From: Comamonas kerstersii
GTDB taxonomy: Bacteria; Pseudomonadota; Gammaproteobacteria; Burkholderiales; Burkholderiaceae_C
Direction of reading: 5' to 3'
Length of the DNA stretch: 64,000 nt
NCBI RefSeq assembly: GCF_008801935.1
Contig: NZ_VZOT01000009.1
Span: forward strand, 49,264-113,263
The notes below the pieces were generated by a model. The model worked only from the letters and a program-made list of their open reading frames with translations, did no database searches and was not told where the DNA came from. Every line of letters begins with the position of its first letter. The stretch's first letter is position 1. A program made the translations under genes and the position numbers. Below, piece by piece: positions 1 through 8,757 of this stretch.

Positions 1-1
1 G

Positions 2-814
2 GCCACCCTGCTGGCCGGTGCCCAGCCCTGCTTTGTGCCGAGCGACCCGGCGCGTAACTTCGCCGTGGACTGGGACAGCGTGCCTGCCGATGTCTGGGCC
101 AAGACGCAGCTGATCTATGTATGCTCGCCCGGTAACCCCACGGGTGCGGTCATGCCGCTGGATGAATGGCAAAAGCTGTTTGACCTGTCTGACAGGTACG
201 GTTTTGTGATTGCCTCAGACGAGTGCTATAGCGAAATCTATTTCCGCGATGAGCCGCCGCTGGGTGGCCTGGAAGCCGCCGTCAAACTGGGGCGCACCGA
301 CTACCGCAACATCGTAGCTTTTACCAGCCTGTCCAAGCGCTCCAACGTGCCCGGTCTGCGCAGCGGCTTTGTGGCGGGTGATGCCCAGCTGCTGAAATCT
401 TTTCTGCTCTACCGCACCTACCACGGTGGCGCCATGGGCCTGCCTATCCAGCATGCGTCGATGGCCGCATGGTCGGACGAAGCCCATGTGCAGGAAAACC
501 GCGCCATGTACCGCGAAAAGTTCGCGGCGGTCATGCCTATTCTGGAGCCTGTCATGGACGTGCGCCTGCCAGATGCCAGCTTTTACCTGTGGCCACGCAT
601 TCCCGATGCACTGGGCATGAGCGACACGGAGTTCGCCCGCGAACTGCTGGAATCCACGAATGTCACCGTGCTCCCAGGCAGCTATCTGGCACGAAACGTG
701 CATGGGTACAACCCTGGTGCGCAGCGCGTGCGTCTGGCTCTGGTGGCAGAGACTGCAGAGTGTGTGGAAGCCGCGCAGCGCATCGCTGACTTTATTCAAA
801 AGAAACTGAAATAG
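2..814 (+). CDS. dapC: Succinyldiaminopimelate aminotransferase DapC, 5' end outside window
   Basis: PLP-dependent class I/II aminotransferase that makes N-succinyl-L,L-diaminopimelate in the succinylase branch of lysine and peptidoglycan precursor synthesis; cytoplasmic. The open frame continues to the left edge, so about 270 C-terminal residues of a protein usually near 400 are present. Visible are the CSPGNPTGAV segment, the ASDECYSEIYF segment and SLSKRSNVPGLRSGF, which holds the PLP-binding lysine. The identity as DapC rather than another aminotransferase rests on the family pattern and on dapD starting 3 bases after the stop, with dapE further on. An in-frame GTG at position 35 is internal and not the start. 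Confidence 0.9.
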   Translation, partial: ATLLAGAQPCFVPSDPARNFAVDWDSVPADVWAKTQLIYVCSPGNPTGAVMPLDEWQKLFDLSDRYGFVIASDECYSEIYFRDEPPLGGLEAAVKLGRTDYRNIVAFTSLSKRSNVPGLRSGFVAGDAQLLKSFLLYRTYHGGAMGLPIQHASMAAWSDEAHVQENRAMYREKFAAVMPILEPVMDVRLPDASFYLWPRIPDALGMSDTEFARELLESTNVTVLPGSYLARNVHGYNPGAQRVRLALVAETAECVEAAQRIADFIQKKLK

Positions 815-817
815 ACC

Positions 818-1651
818 ATGACCCAACAACTGCAACAAATCATCGACTCCGCCTGGGACAACCGCGCAGAAATTTCTGCCAAGTCGGCCCCCAAGGAAGT
901 GGTGGAAGCCGTGGACTTCGCCTTGAACGCACTGAACAGCGGTAAGTTGCGCGTCGCCAGCCGTGAAGCTGTCGGTCAGTGGACCGTGCACCAGTGGCTC
1001 AAGAAAGCCGTGCTGCTGTCTTTCCGTCTGAATGACAACAAGCTGATGCAGGCCGGTGATCTGAATTTCTTCGACAAGGTTCCTACCAAGTACGAAGGCA
1101 TGAGCGAGGCTGACATCGCTGCCACCGGCGTGCGCGTGGTGCCTCCTGCCGTGGCTCGCCGCGGCTCCTTCATCGCCAAGGGCGCCATCCTGATGCCTTC
1201 CTATGTGAACATCGGCGCCTATGTGGATGAAGGCACGATGGTGGACACCTGGGCCACCGTGGGCTCCTGCGCCCAGGTCGGCAAGAACGTGCACCTGTCC
1301 GGCGGCGTGGGCCTGGGCGGCGTGCTCGAGCCCCTGCAGGCCAACCCCACCATCATTGAAGACAACTGCTTCATTGGTGCGCGCTCGGAAATCGTGGAAG
1401 GCGTGATCGTGGAAGAAAACTCCGTGATCTCCATGGGCGTGTACATCGGCCAGTCCACCCCCATCTTCAATCGCGAAACCGGCGAAATCAGCTACGGCCG
1501 CGTACCTGCGGGCTCCGTGGTGGTCTCGGGCAACCTGCCCAAGAAGACCAAGGACGGCAAGGACTACTCCATGTACGCAGCCATCATCGTCAAGACGGTG
1601 GATGCCAAGACACGCTCCACCACCAGCCTGAACGACCTGCTGCGCGACTGA
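818..1651 (+). CDS. dapD: Tetrahydrodipicolinate N-succinyltransferase DapD
   Basis: Transfers succinyl from succinyl-CoA to tetrahydrodipicolinate in the lysine/diaminopimelate pathway; trimeric cytoplasmic enzyme. At 277 aa it matches the usual length (about 274). The middle and C-terminal part has the hexapeptide-repeat character of a left-handed beta helix, for example the [10 protein letters not shown] and [16 protein letters not shown] stretches. ATG follows the dapC stop by 3 bases, so the two genes are surely co-transcribed and translationally close. A strong hairpin terminator follows at 1685-1713, separating it from pilU. Confidence 0.97.
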   Translation: MTQQLQQIIDSAWDNRAEISAKSAPKEVVEAVDFALNALNSGKLRVASREAVGQWTVHQWLKKAVLLSFRLNDNKLMQAGDLNFFDKVPTKYEGMSEADIAATGVRVVPPAVARRGSFIAKGAILMPSYVNIGAYVDEGTMVDTWATVGSCAQVGKNVHLSGGVGLGGVLEPLQANPTIIEDNCFIGARSEIVEGVIVEENSVISMGVYIGQSTPIFNRETGEISYGRVPAGSVVVSGNLPKKTKDGKDYSMYAAIIVKTVDAKTRSTTSLNDLLRD

Positions 1652-1684
1652 TAGACGCGCCGCATTGCGCTCTTGATACGCCTC

Positions 1685-1713
1685 AAACGCCTAGGTATGC
1701 CCTAGGCGTTTTT
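1685..1713 (+). terminator. Rho-independent terminator after dapD
   Basis: AACGCCTAG and CTAGGCGTT form a 9-bp stem around a short loop, followed by a T-run. It lies 34 bases after the dapD stop and before pilU. Confidence 0.85.
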
Positions 1714-1780
1714 CTTGGTTTTTTTGTTGCACACTCAGGGGCATTCTGGTTTCACACAACAATGAGGCGAGGGTAAACCT

Positions 1781-2944
1781 ATGGGCATGATGGAGCGCTT
1801 GCTACGCTTGATGGCGGAGAAAAAAGCTTCGGACATTTATCTGTCTGCAAGCTCGCCAGCACTGATCAAGATTGATGGTGTCTGCGTACCCATCAACAAC
1901 CAGCTGCTCAGTCCAGACACCCCGCGCGCCTTGCTGGCCGAAGTCGTCAAACCGCAAGACATGGAAACCCTGCAGGAAACAGGTGAGCTCAATATCGCCG
2001 TTCCGCTGCAAGGCGTAGGCCGTTTTCGTATCAGCGCCATGCGCCAGCGCGGCACCACTGCCGTAGTGATTCGCTTTATCTCCCAGCAAATCCCCAAACT
2101 GCATGACCTGCAGCTGCCTTCCATTCTGGAGCAGCTGGTGCTGGAAAAGCGTGGATTGATTCTGGTCGTCGGGGCAACAGGTTCGGGCAAGAGCACCACG
2201 CTGGCTGCGATGATCGACAGCCGCAATGAACAGAAAACGGGCCATATCCTCACGATTGAGGACCCGATTGAATTTCAGTTCAAAAACAAGCGCTCCATCG
2301 TCAACCAGCGTGAAGTGGGCTCTGACACCCAGTCACTGCAGACTGCGCTCAAAAACGCGCTGCGCCAGGCACCGGACGTGATTCTGATCGGCGAAATCCG
2401 CGACCGCGAGACCATGTCTGCCGCCATTGCCTACTCCCAGTCTGGCCACCTGGTGCTGACCACCCTGCACGGCAACAACTCTTACCATGCACTCAACCGC
2501 ATTCTGAGCTTCTACCCCGTAGAGGTACGTGCCACCATGCTGGGCGATCTGGCTTCATCCCTCAAAGCCATCATTACCCAGCGCCTGCTGCGCACGACCA
2601 CTGGCTCACGCGTTCCAGCCACTGAGGTACTGCTCAACACCAAACTGGTGTCTGAGCTGATTGAGAAAGGTGACTTCTCCGGTGTGCGCGACAACATGGA
2701 AAATTCCATGGCCGAAGGCTCTCAGACCTTTGAAGAAGACATCGCGCGCCTCATCACTAATGGCACAATTGAGCGCAGTGAAGGCTTGGCCAACGCAGAC
2801 TCACCCACCAACCTGATGTGGCGCCTGCAAAACGCACCTCAAGGCAATGTGCAGCCCCTCCGCACGGAGGTACGCGCCCCTGCTGATGAGACTTCTGCGG
2901 TTCCGGCCCTGCCGGCGTTTGACAGCGCATTGCTCAACACCTGA
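1781..2944 (+). CDS. pilU: PilT/PilU-type twitching motility ATPase, probably PilU
   Basis: Hexameric secretion-type ATPase that helps power type IV pilus retraction at the inner membrane. The 387-aa protein has an N-terminal PAS-like region ([11 protein letters not shown]), Walker [10 protein letters not shown] at about residue 131, the [14 protein letters not shown]alker B/Asp-box segment, and [11 protein letters not shown] with the His-box. The C-terminal extension rich in Pro/Ala and the length fit PilU better than PilT, but no partner pilT is visible here, so the choice is an inference. It sits between dapD and dapE without functional relation to them. A purine-rich stretch (gaggcgaggg) precedes the ATG. 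Confidence 0.88.
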   Translation: MGMMERLLRLMAEKKASDIYLSASSPALIKIDGVCVPINNQLLSPDTPRALLAEVVKPQDMETLQETGELNIAVPLQGVGRFRISAMRQRGTTAVVIRFISQQIPKLHDLQLPSILEQLVLEKRGLILVVGATGSGKSTTLAAMIDSRNEQKTGHILTIEDPIEFQFKNKRSIVNQREVGSDTQSLQTALKNALRQAPDVILIGEIRDRETMSAAIAYSQSGHLVLTTLHGNNSYHALNRILSFYPVEVRATMLGDLASSLKAIITQRLLRTTTGSRVPATEVLLNTKLVSELIEKGDFSGVRDNMENSMAEGSQTFEEDIARLITNGTIERSEGLANADSPTNLMWRLQNAPQGNVQPLRTEVRAPADETSAVPALPAFDSALLNT

Positions 2945-3014
2945 AAAGCTCCGTGACAGTTGTCAGGGGGCACAGACTGCAGTTGTATGCTGCAGTCTCG
3001 TCTGGATTCCTTTT

Positions 3015-4202
3015 ATGTCTCGCACCCTGCAACTGGCTGAGCAATTGATCAGCCGCCCCTCCGTCACCCCTGAAGATGCGGGCTGTCTGGAGCTTTTAGC
3101 CGACCGCCTGCACGCGCAGGGCTTTACCTGTGAACGTCTGGACGGAGGCCCTGACACTTTCCGCGTTCACAACCTCTGGGCTATCCGCCGCAGCCAGCAC
3201 CCCAACGCCAAAACCCTGGTCTTTGCAGGCCACACCGATGTGGTGCCCACAGGCCCTGTCGAGCAATGGTCCCACCCGCCATTCACCCCTACCTACCAAG
3301 ACGGCAAGCTCTTTGGTCGCGGCAGCAGCGACATGAAGACATCGATTGCCGCCTTTGTGGTCGCGGCAGAAGAGTTTTTGGCAGATAACGCCGAGACTCC
3401 GTTGAATATTGCCTTCTTGCTGACCAGCGACGAAGAAGGCCCCGGCCATGATGGCACCAAGATCGTGGTCGAAGCGCTGCGCGAACGTGGCGAGCCACTG
3501 GAGTGGTGCATCGTAGGCGAGCCTACCGCAGTGAAGCAGACAGGCGACATGATCAAAAACGGCCGCCGCGGGTCGCTGAGCGGTCGCCTTACCGTGGAAG
3601 GCATTCAGGGCCATATCGCCTACCCACAACTCGCTCGCAACCCCATTCACCACGCCCTGCCTGCGCTGGCAGAACTGGCCAGCATCGAGTGGGACCAGGG
3701 CAATGCGTTTTTCCCGCCCACCAGCTGGCAGATCAGCAATATGCACGGCGGCACGGGCGCGACCAATGTCATCCCTGGCGAAGTCGTGATTGACTTCAAC
3801 TTCCGCTACAGCTCGGAAAACACGGCCGAAAGCCTGAAGCAGCGCGTCAAATCCGTGCTGGACAAGCATGCGCTGGAGTATGACCTGGCCTGGGCGCTGT
3901 CTGGCGAGCCCTTCCTGACCACGCCTGGCGATCTGGTCACTGCTGTACAGCAAGCAATTCGCGCTGAAACCGGGCTGGAGACTGAGCTTTCGACCAGCGG
4001 CGGCACCAGCGATGGCCGCTTTATCGCCAAGGTCTGCCCACAGGTGATAGAACTCGGCCCACCGAACGCCACCATCCACAAGATCGACGAGCACATTGCC
4101 GTCGCCGATGTGGAACCGCTGAAGAACATTTACCGCCGCGTGCTGGAAAACCTGCACGCACGCCTGCAGCCTGCTGCACTGGAACAAGGAGCCGCTGCAT
4201 GA
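3015..4202 (+). CDS. dapE: Succinyl-diaminopimelate desuccinylase DapE
   Basis: Dinuclear zinc M20-family hydrolase releasing L,L-diaminopimelate from its N-succinyl form. The start at 3015 ([19 protein letters not shown]) gives 395 aa, the family length; the open frame extends upstream into pilU but that part does not look like DapE. Metal ligands are visible in [24 protein letters not shown], the DEEGPG segment and, near the C-terminus, GGTSDGRF followed by [14 protein letters not shown]. The stop overlaps the start of prmB by 4 bases (ATGA), so the two are translationally coupled. Confidence 0.96.
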   Translation: MSRTLQLAEQLISRPSVTPEDAGCLELLADRLHAQGFTCERLDGGPDTFRVHNLWAIRRSQHPNAKTLVFAGHTDVVPTGPVEQWSHPPFTPTYQDGKLFGRGSSDMKTSIAAFVVAAEEFLADNAETPLNIAFLLTSDEEGPGHDGTKIVVEALRERGEPLEWCIVGEPTAVKQTGDMIKNGRRGSLSGRLTVEGIQGHIAYPQLARNPIHHALPALAELASIEWDQGNAFFPPTSWQISNMHGGTGATNVIPGEVVIDFNFRYSSENTAESLKQRVKSVLDKHALEYDLAWALSGEPFLTTPGDLVTAVQQAIRAETGLETELSTSGGTSDGRFIAKVCPQVIELGPPNATIHKIDEHIAVADVEPLKNIYRRVLENLHARLQPAALEQGAAA

Positions 4203-5128
4203 GCCACGCTTACACCCTGCCCCACGGCAACACCGTGGGTGAATTGATTACAACCGGCGCTCAATGCCTGGAACAAGCTGGCGTAGGCTTTGGCCATGGC
4301 ACCAGCAATGCCGAAGAAGAAGCCATCTGGCTGGTGCTGTTCAAGCTCGGCTTGCCTATCGACGCTCCACTGGGCGACGAAGAAGCTTCTGTAGAAAATC
4401 AGGCTGTAACGCCCGAGCAGCAAGCGCTGGTAGCTACGCTTTTTAAAGAGCGTATCGAGACACGCAAGCCTGCGGCCTATTTGACGAATGAAGCCTGGCT
4501 GATGGGCGTGCCGTTTTATATCGACGAGCGCTCCATCGTGCCACGCAGCTTTATTGCAGAGCTGCTGGCCGACGGATCCATCGACCACTTCCTCTCGGAC
4601 AAGACCAAAAACGTGCTGGACCTGTGCACGGGCAACGGCTCGCTGGCCTGCCTGGCCGCCATGGCCTACCCCGAGGTCAACGTCACCGGCGCGGATATTT
4701 CCACGGATGCACTGGCTGTGGCCCGCATCAATGTTGACAAGCACGGTCTGCAGGAGCGCGTGACGCTGGTGGAAACCGATGGCCTGTCTAAGGTACCCGG
4801 CCCCTGGGACCTGATCCTGTGCAACCCGCCCTATGTGAATGCCGACAGCATGTCCAAGCTGCCTGCCGAATACCTGGCCGAGCCAGAACTCGCGCTGGCC
4901 GGTGGCACAGACGGCATGGACTTTATCCGCCAGCTGTTTGCCGATGCACCTGCCTGCATGACAGAAGACGCCGTGCTGGTGCTGGAAATTGGCAATGAAC
5001 GCCCCTTCTTTGAAGCGGCCTTCCCCGAGATGCTGGTCTACTGGCTGGACACCAGTGTGGGTGAAGATGCCGTACTGCTGGTCACACGCCAGGAACTGCT
5101 GGCCCATGCCCAGCGCACGGCACAATAA
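4199..5128 (+). CDS. prmB: Ribosomal protein L3 N5-glutamine methyltransferase PrmB
   Basis: SAM-dependent methyltransferase modifying a glutamine of ribosomal protein L3. The 309-aa protein has an N-terminal helical domain, the SAM-binding segment [16 protein letters not shown] and the catalytic [10 protein letters not shown] motif (NPPY), typical of the PrmB/PrmC/HemK group. Length and the [19 protein letters not shown] segment favour PrmB over PrmC. It overlaps dapE by 4 bases, a common arrangement in this family. It is followed by a copy of the palindromic repeat and then a terminator. Confidence 0.93.
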   Translation: MSHAYTLPHGNTVGELITTGAQCLEQAGVGFGHGTSNAEEEAIWLVLFKLGLPIDAPLGDEEASVENQAVTPEQQALVATLFKERIETRKPAAYLTNEAWLMGVPFYIDERSIVPRSFIAELLADGSIDHFLSDKTKNVLDLCTGNGSLACLAAMAYPEVNVTGADISTDALAVARINVDKHGLQERVTLVETDGLSKVPGPWDLILCNPPYVNADSMSKLPAEYLAEPELALAGGTDGMDFIRQLFADAPACMTEDAVLVLEIGNERPFFEAAFPEMLVYWLDTSVGEDAVLLVTRQELLAHAQRTAQ

Positions 5129-5153
5129 GTTCCACACCAGCTTGGAATCATTT

Positions 5154-5207
5154 CAAGCCTTTTTGGCCTCTAGCGCTTATGCAGCAAGCGCTAGCAGCTA
5201 TTAAATT
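5154..5207 (+). repeat. Short palindromic repeat, type A copy 1
   Basis: Contains CTAGCGCTT, a 7-base loop and AAGCGCTAG (a perfect 9-bp stem at 5170-5194), then AGCTATTAAA. It lies between prmB and its terminator. This is the clearest copy of a repeat seen at least twelve times in the window. Confidence 0.8.
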
Positions 5208-5212
5208 TTTAA

Positions 5213-5251
5213 CACCCGCATGATTTGCAACATCTGCGGGTGCGCTTTTTT
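5213..5251 (+). terminator. Rho-independent terminator after prmB
   Basis: CACCCGCA and TGCGGGTG form an 8-bp stem followed by CGC and six T. It ends 11 bases before the ATG of the ABC-F gene, so that gene's promoter must overlap it or lie upstream, or expression depends on readthrough. Confidence 0.8.
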
Positions 5252-5262
5252 CTCAAATCTCG

Positions 5263-7257
5263 ATGATTACCCTGAAAAACGTCACCCTGCGCCGTGGCAC
5301 CAAAGTTGTGCTCGACAGCGTCAATGCCACCATCAACCCCGGCGAGCACGTGGGTCTGGTGGGGCGCAACGGGGCAGGCAAGTCATCGCTGTTTGCCCTG
5401 CTCAATGGCACGCTGCATGAAGACGGCGGCGACTTTTTTATCCCTCCGACCTGGCGCATGGCCCAGGTGGCCCAGCACATGCCAGAAACCGACGAATCTG
5501 CCACACAGTTTGTGCTGGACGGCGACACACGCCTGGCTGAAGTGCAGGCGCGCCTGAAAGCCGCAGAAGCCTCTGGCGACGGCATGGCCATTGCCCAGGC
5601 CCACGCCGACCTGGCCGATGCCGGTGCCCACGATGCCACCGCGCGTGCGCAGGCCCTGATTCTGGGATTGGGTTTCAAGACCAGTGAGCTGGAGCACCCG
5701 GTCAACAGTTTCTCCGGCGGCTGGCGCATGCGTTTGCAGCTGGCTCGCGCGCTGATGTGCCCTTCGGACCTGCTGCTGCTGGACGAGCCCACCAACCACC
5801 TGGACCTGGACGCCCTGGTCTGGCTGGAAGCCTGGCTCAAGCGCTACCCCGGCACCATGATTGTGATTTCGCACGACCGCGAGTTTCTGGATGGCGTCAC
5901 CTCCGTTACCTTTGAACTGGCCAGCGGCAAGATCACGCGCTACGGCGGCAACTACAGCAAGTACGAAGAACTGCGCGCCCAGCAGCTGGAGCTGCAGCAG
6001 GCTGCTTTTGACAAGCAGCAGGACAAGATTGCCCACCTGCAAAAGTTCATTGACCGCTTCAAGGCCAAAGCCACCAAAGCCAAACAGGCCCAAAGCCGCA
6101 TGAAGCAGATCGAGCGCATGGAAAAAGTAGCACCTGTGCTGGCCGATGCCGAGTTCACCTTTGAATTCAAGGAGCCCGCCAACCTACCCAACCCCATGCT
6201 GGCGATTACCGATGCCAGCTTTGGTTACACCGACGATGCAGGCAATGAAACCGTCATCCTGCGTGGTGTGAACCGCTCGGTGCTGGCCGGTCAACGCATC
6301 GGCATTCTGGGTGCCAATGGACAGGGTAAATCGACCCTGGTCAAAACCATTGCGCGTACCATGCCTGCGCTCGGCGGCAAGGTCACCGAGGGCAAGGGCC
6401 TGAACATTGGCTACTTTGCCCAGCAGGAACTGGACGTACTGCGCCCCGATGAAGACCCGCTGCAGCACATGACGCGCTTGGCCAAGGATCTGGGTGCCGA
6501 TGCCCCTGCCGCCAGCCGTGAGCAAGACCTGCGCAACTGGCTGGGCACCTTCAATTTCACCGGAGACATGGTCAAGCAACAGGTAGGCAGCATGAGCGGC
6601 GGCGAAAAGGCGCGCCTGGTGCTGGCCATGATTGTCTGGCAGCGCCCCAACCTGCTGCTGCTGGACGAGCCTACCAACCACCTGGACCTGGCTACCCGCG
6701 AAGCACTGGCCATGGCCATCAATGACTTTGATGGCACGGTGATGCTGGTCTCCCACGACCGCCACCTGCTGCGCGCCGTGTGTGAAGACTTCTGGATGGT
6801 GGGGCGCGGCGTGGTCGGCCCGTTTGACGGCGATCTGGACGACTACCAGCGCTATCTGCTCGATGAGTCCAAGCGCCTGCGCGAAGAAGCCAAGCATGCC
6901 GAGCTACAGGCAGCCGCTGCCGATGCACCTGCACAGGACGCGGCTGCACCCCAGATGGATCAGCGTGAAGCACGGCGTCTGGCCGCACAGGCGCGCCAGC
7001 AGCTGGCGGAAAAAACCAAGCCGCTGAAAAAAGAGTTGGAGCAGGTAGACAAAAAAATGGCCGCGCTGTCTGCAGAAAAAACGCAGCTGGAAGAAAAGCT
7101 GTCCACGCAAATTCCACCCGCAGAAATTGCTGAAGCCGGCAAGCGGCTCAAGGCGGTGGGCGATGAGCTGGACACACTGGAAGAGCGCTGGCTGGAGCTG
7201 AGCGAGGAGATCGAACAGCTCACCCAGCAAGCACAGGTCTGGGCGCTTAACCAATGA
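5263..7257 (+). CDS. ABC-F family ATPase, YheS-like
   Basis: Soluble twin-ATPase of the ABC-F group, which act on ribosomes rather than as transporters; there are no membrane segments. Domain 1 has Walker A GRNGAGKSS (about residue 36), signature SFSGGWRMR and DEPTNHLDLD; domain 2 has GANGQGKST, SMSGGEKARL and DEPTNHLDLA. The linker between them (about 220-300) is charged and helical. A C-terminal coiled-coil tail of about 100 residues rich in Lys, Glu and Gln follows. Length 664 aa and the opening MITLKNVTLRRG resemble E. coli YheS. The exact ribosomal role cannot be told from sequence. Confidence 0.9.
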   Translation: MITLKNVTLRRGTKVVLDSVNATINPGEHVGLVGRNGAGKSSLFALLNGTLHEDGGDFFIPPTWRMAQVAQHMPETDESATQFVLDGDTRLAEVQARLKAAEASGDGMAIAQAHADLADAGAHDATARAQALILGLGFKTSELEHPVNSFSGGWRMRLQLARALMCPSDLLLLDEPTNHLDLDALVWLEAWLKRYPGTMIVISHDREFLDGVTSVTFELASGKITRYGGNYSKYEELRAQQLELQQAAFDKQQDKIAHLQKFIDRFKAKATKAKQAQSRMKQIERMEKVAPVLADAEFTFEFKEPANLPNPMLAITDASFGYTDDAGNETVILRGVNRSVLAGQRIGILGANGQGKSTLVKTIARTMPALGGKVTEGKGLNIGYFAQQELDVLRPDEDPLQHMTRLAKDLGADAPAASREQDLRNWLGTFNFTGDMVKQQVGSMSGGEKARLVLAMIVWQRPNLLLLDEPTNHLDLATREALAMAINDFDGTVMLVSHDRHLLRAVCEDFWMVGRGVVGPFDGDLDDYQRYLLDESKRLREEAKHAELQAAAADAPAQDAAAPQMDQREARRLAAQARQQLAEKTKPLKKELEQVDKKMAALSAEKTQLEEKLSTQIPPAEIAEAGKRLKAVGDELDTLEERWLELSEEIEQLTQQAQVWALNQ

Positions 7258-7291
7258 CTGCCAGGCCGATCATCCACCGGCTTGGCAGTCA
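7255..7291. other. Long hairpin between convergent genes
   Basis: TGACTGCCAGGCCG and CGGCTTGGCAGTCA can form a 14-bp stem with one G-T pair and a 9-base loop. It includes the stop codon of the ABC-F gene. There is no T-run on either strand, so it is not a standard intrinsic terminator, though it may serve as an end signal or RNA-end protector. Confidence 0.6.
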
Positions 7292-7351
7292 CTGGACTGG
7301 CCCTTGACAGGGACAGTCTCTCAGGGCTGCGCCTGTGTGCTGTGCTTATGC

Positions 7352-8398
7352 TTATGCGGATGCAATGGACTGAGCCAGGCGCTCAATCGCCGCATCACTC
7401 AGGTCATCCACTTCCCATGAGCTGCGTTGGTCCCACTGCACAAAGTGCTTGGACTGTGAGCGCTCGTACAGCGGGTCGTAATGCAGGTGCATGAGCTCGT
7501 CAAACAACGATGGCAACGCACGAGCCTGCGCCCATTCCTGCCAGCGTGTCACGGTGGCATTGCCCTGGATTTCCTTCAGGAAGGACAGGCGTTCACAAAG
7601 CTTTTCTACGTCATCGCCCAGGTAGGCATAGTCGCGCAGCAGATAGCTCAGGCGCGCTGAGGCGCTGGCCTGAATCTCTACCACCGCCGACTGGCGCATG
7701 CACTGCACCAGCACCAGAGGCAGTGCCACGCGGCCAATCTTGGGGCTTTCGCCTTCCAGGTAGACGGGACGGCTCAGGTCCAGCGCCTTGAGCTCGCCAG
7801 CCAGCAAGGTCTCGAAATGCTTCTGACTGGGCTGTGCAACACCAGGCAGACTCCCGAGCAAGGAGCCCTTGTGGCGCGCCAGCCCTTCCAGGTCAATCAC
7901 CTGCTCGCCCAGCTGCTTCAGCGCATGCAGCACGCGGGTTTTGGCGCTGCCCGTAGCTCCGCAGAGCACACGCATCTGCATCTGTGGAACGATGGATTCA
8001 ATGTCGTCCACCACCTGACGGCGGAAAGCCTTGTAACCACCGGCCAGCTGCTGGGCATCCCAGCCCACCAGACGCAACCAGGTCACCATGGAACCGCTGC
8101 GCAGCCCCCCGCGCCAGCAATAGACCAGCGGTTTCCAGTTGGCAGGCTTATCGGAAAACGTTTCGTACAGGTGCTTGGACAGGTTGGCTGCCACCATGGC
8201 AGCGCCCAGACGCTTGGCTTCAAATGGGCTGACCTGCTTGTAAATCGTGCCGATGGTGACGCGTTCTTCGTTGCTCAGCACGGGGCAGTTGATAGCGCCC
8301 GGGATGTGATCGAGCTCGAATTCCGCTGGAGTTCTGGCATCAATGATGGTGCTGTAGCTGTCAATTTCCGTGACGCGCACGGGTTGTCGATGGGACAT
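7352..8398 (-). CDS. selU: tRNA 2-selenouridine synthase SelU (MnmH)
   Basis: Replaces sulfur of wobble 2-thiouridine with selenium in tRNAs for Lys, Glu and Gln, via a geranylated intermediate, using selenophosphate. The 348-aa protein has an N-terminal rhodanese domain (IDARTPAEFELDHIPGA; active-site Cys in VYCWRGGLRSG) and a C-terminal P-loop domain with CGATGSAKTRV. Length matches the family (about 360). It is divergent from the formate dehydrogenase operon, from which it is separated by a 359-bp spacer, and needs the selenophosphate made by SelD (60252-61328). Its presence shows that selenium is used for tRNA modification as well as for selenocysteine. Confidence 0.95.
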   Translation of the reverse strand: MSHRQPVRVTEIDSYSTIIDARTPAEFELDHIPGAINCPVLSNEERVTIGTIYKQVSPFEAKRLGAAMVAANLSKHLYETFSDKPANWKPLVYCWRGGLRSGSMVTWLRLVGWDAQQLAGGYKAFRRQVVDDIESIVPQMQMRVLCGATGSAKTRVLHALKQLGEQVIDLEGLARHKGSLLGSLPGVAQPSQKHFETLLAGELKALDLSRPVYLEGESPKIGRVALPLVLVQCMRQSAVVEIQASASARLSYLLRDYAYLGDDVEKLCERLSFLKEIQGNATVTRWQEWAQARALPSLFDELMHLHYDPLYERSQSKHFVQWDQRSSWEVDDLSDAAIERLAQSIASA

Positions 8399-8757
8399 CA
8401 GTTAGTCAACGCTTCTCATATGGCCCTTGAGACTTCGTACGATCGACATCTCAAAGCCCAGCAAACACAAAAGGAAGGTCGAACTCGACACACCCATGAA
8501 CCGTATGGCGCAAGCATACGGATTCACAAATCCCCTCGCCGCTGCATTACCTCCGGCTGCTATGGAAGCCGCAGCAAGTAAGACTGAGCCTGACAGGCAA
8601 TTCAGGGATTTACATATGTATACCTAATTTCAAAACGTGTAAGTATTGAGCTGCATTCTCCAGTCTTCGGTATCGGATAAAGGTCTATACGTGGTCTTGT
8701 ATGAGACATAACTCTAGAATGCGCCGCACAAGCGTCAAGTTTTAAAAAGGTAACCCC
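8399..8757. other. Divergent intergenic region between selU and fdhG
   Basis: A 359-bp spacer that must hold the promoters of selU (leftward) and of fdhG (rightward). I see no clear FNR box or -24/-12 promoter. An AT-rich stretch around 8685-8720 is the best place for the fdhG promoter, and AAAAAGG sits 7 bases before the fdhG ATG. A 43-codon frame at 8496-8627 lacks a Shine-Dalgarno sequence and is not called. Confidence 0.5.

Noticed and set aside
7255..7291. Hairpin after the ABC-F gene as an intrinsic terminator
   Set aside because: The stem is strong but there is no T-run on either strand, so it is listed only as a structure.
8496..8627. 43-codon frame upstream of fdhG
   Set aside because: No ribosome-binding site and no similarity to the small Tat-target proteins often found before fdhG; left as part of the divergent promoter region.
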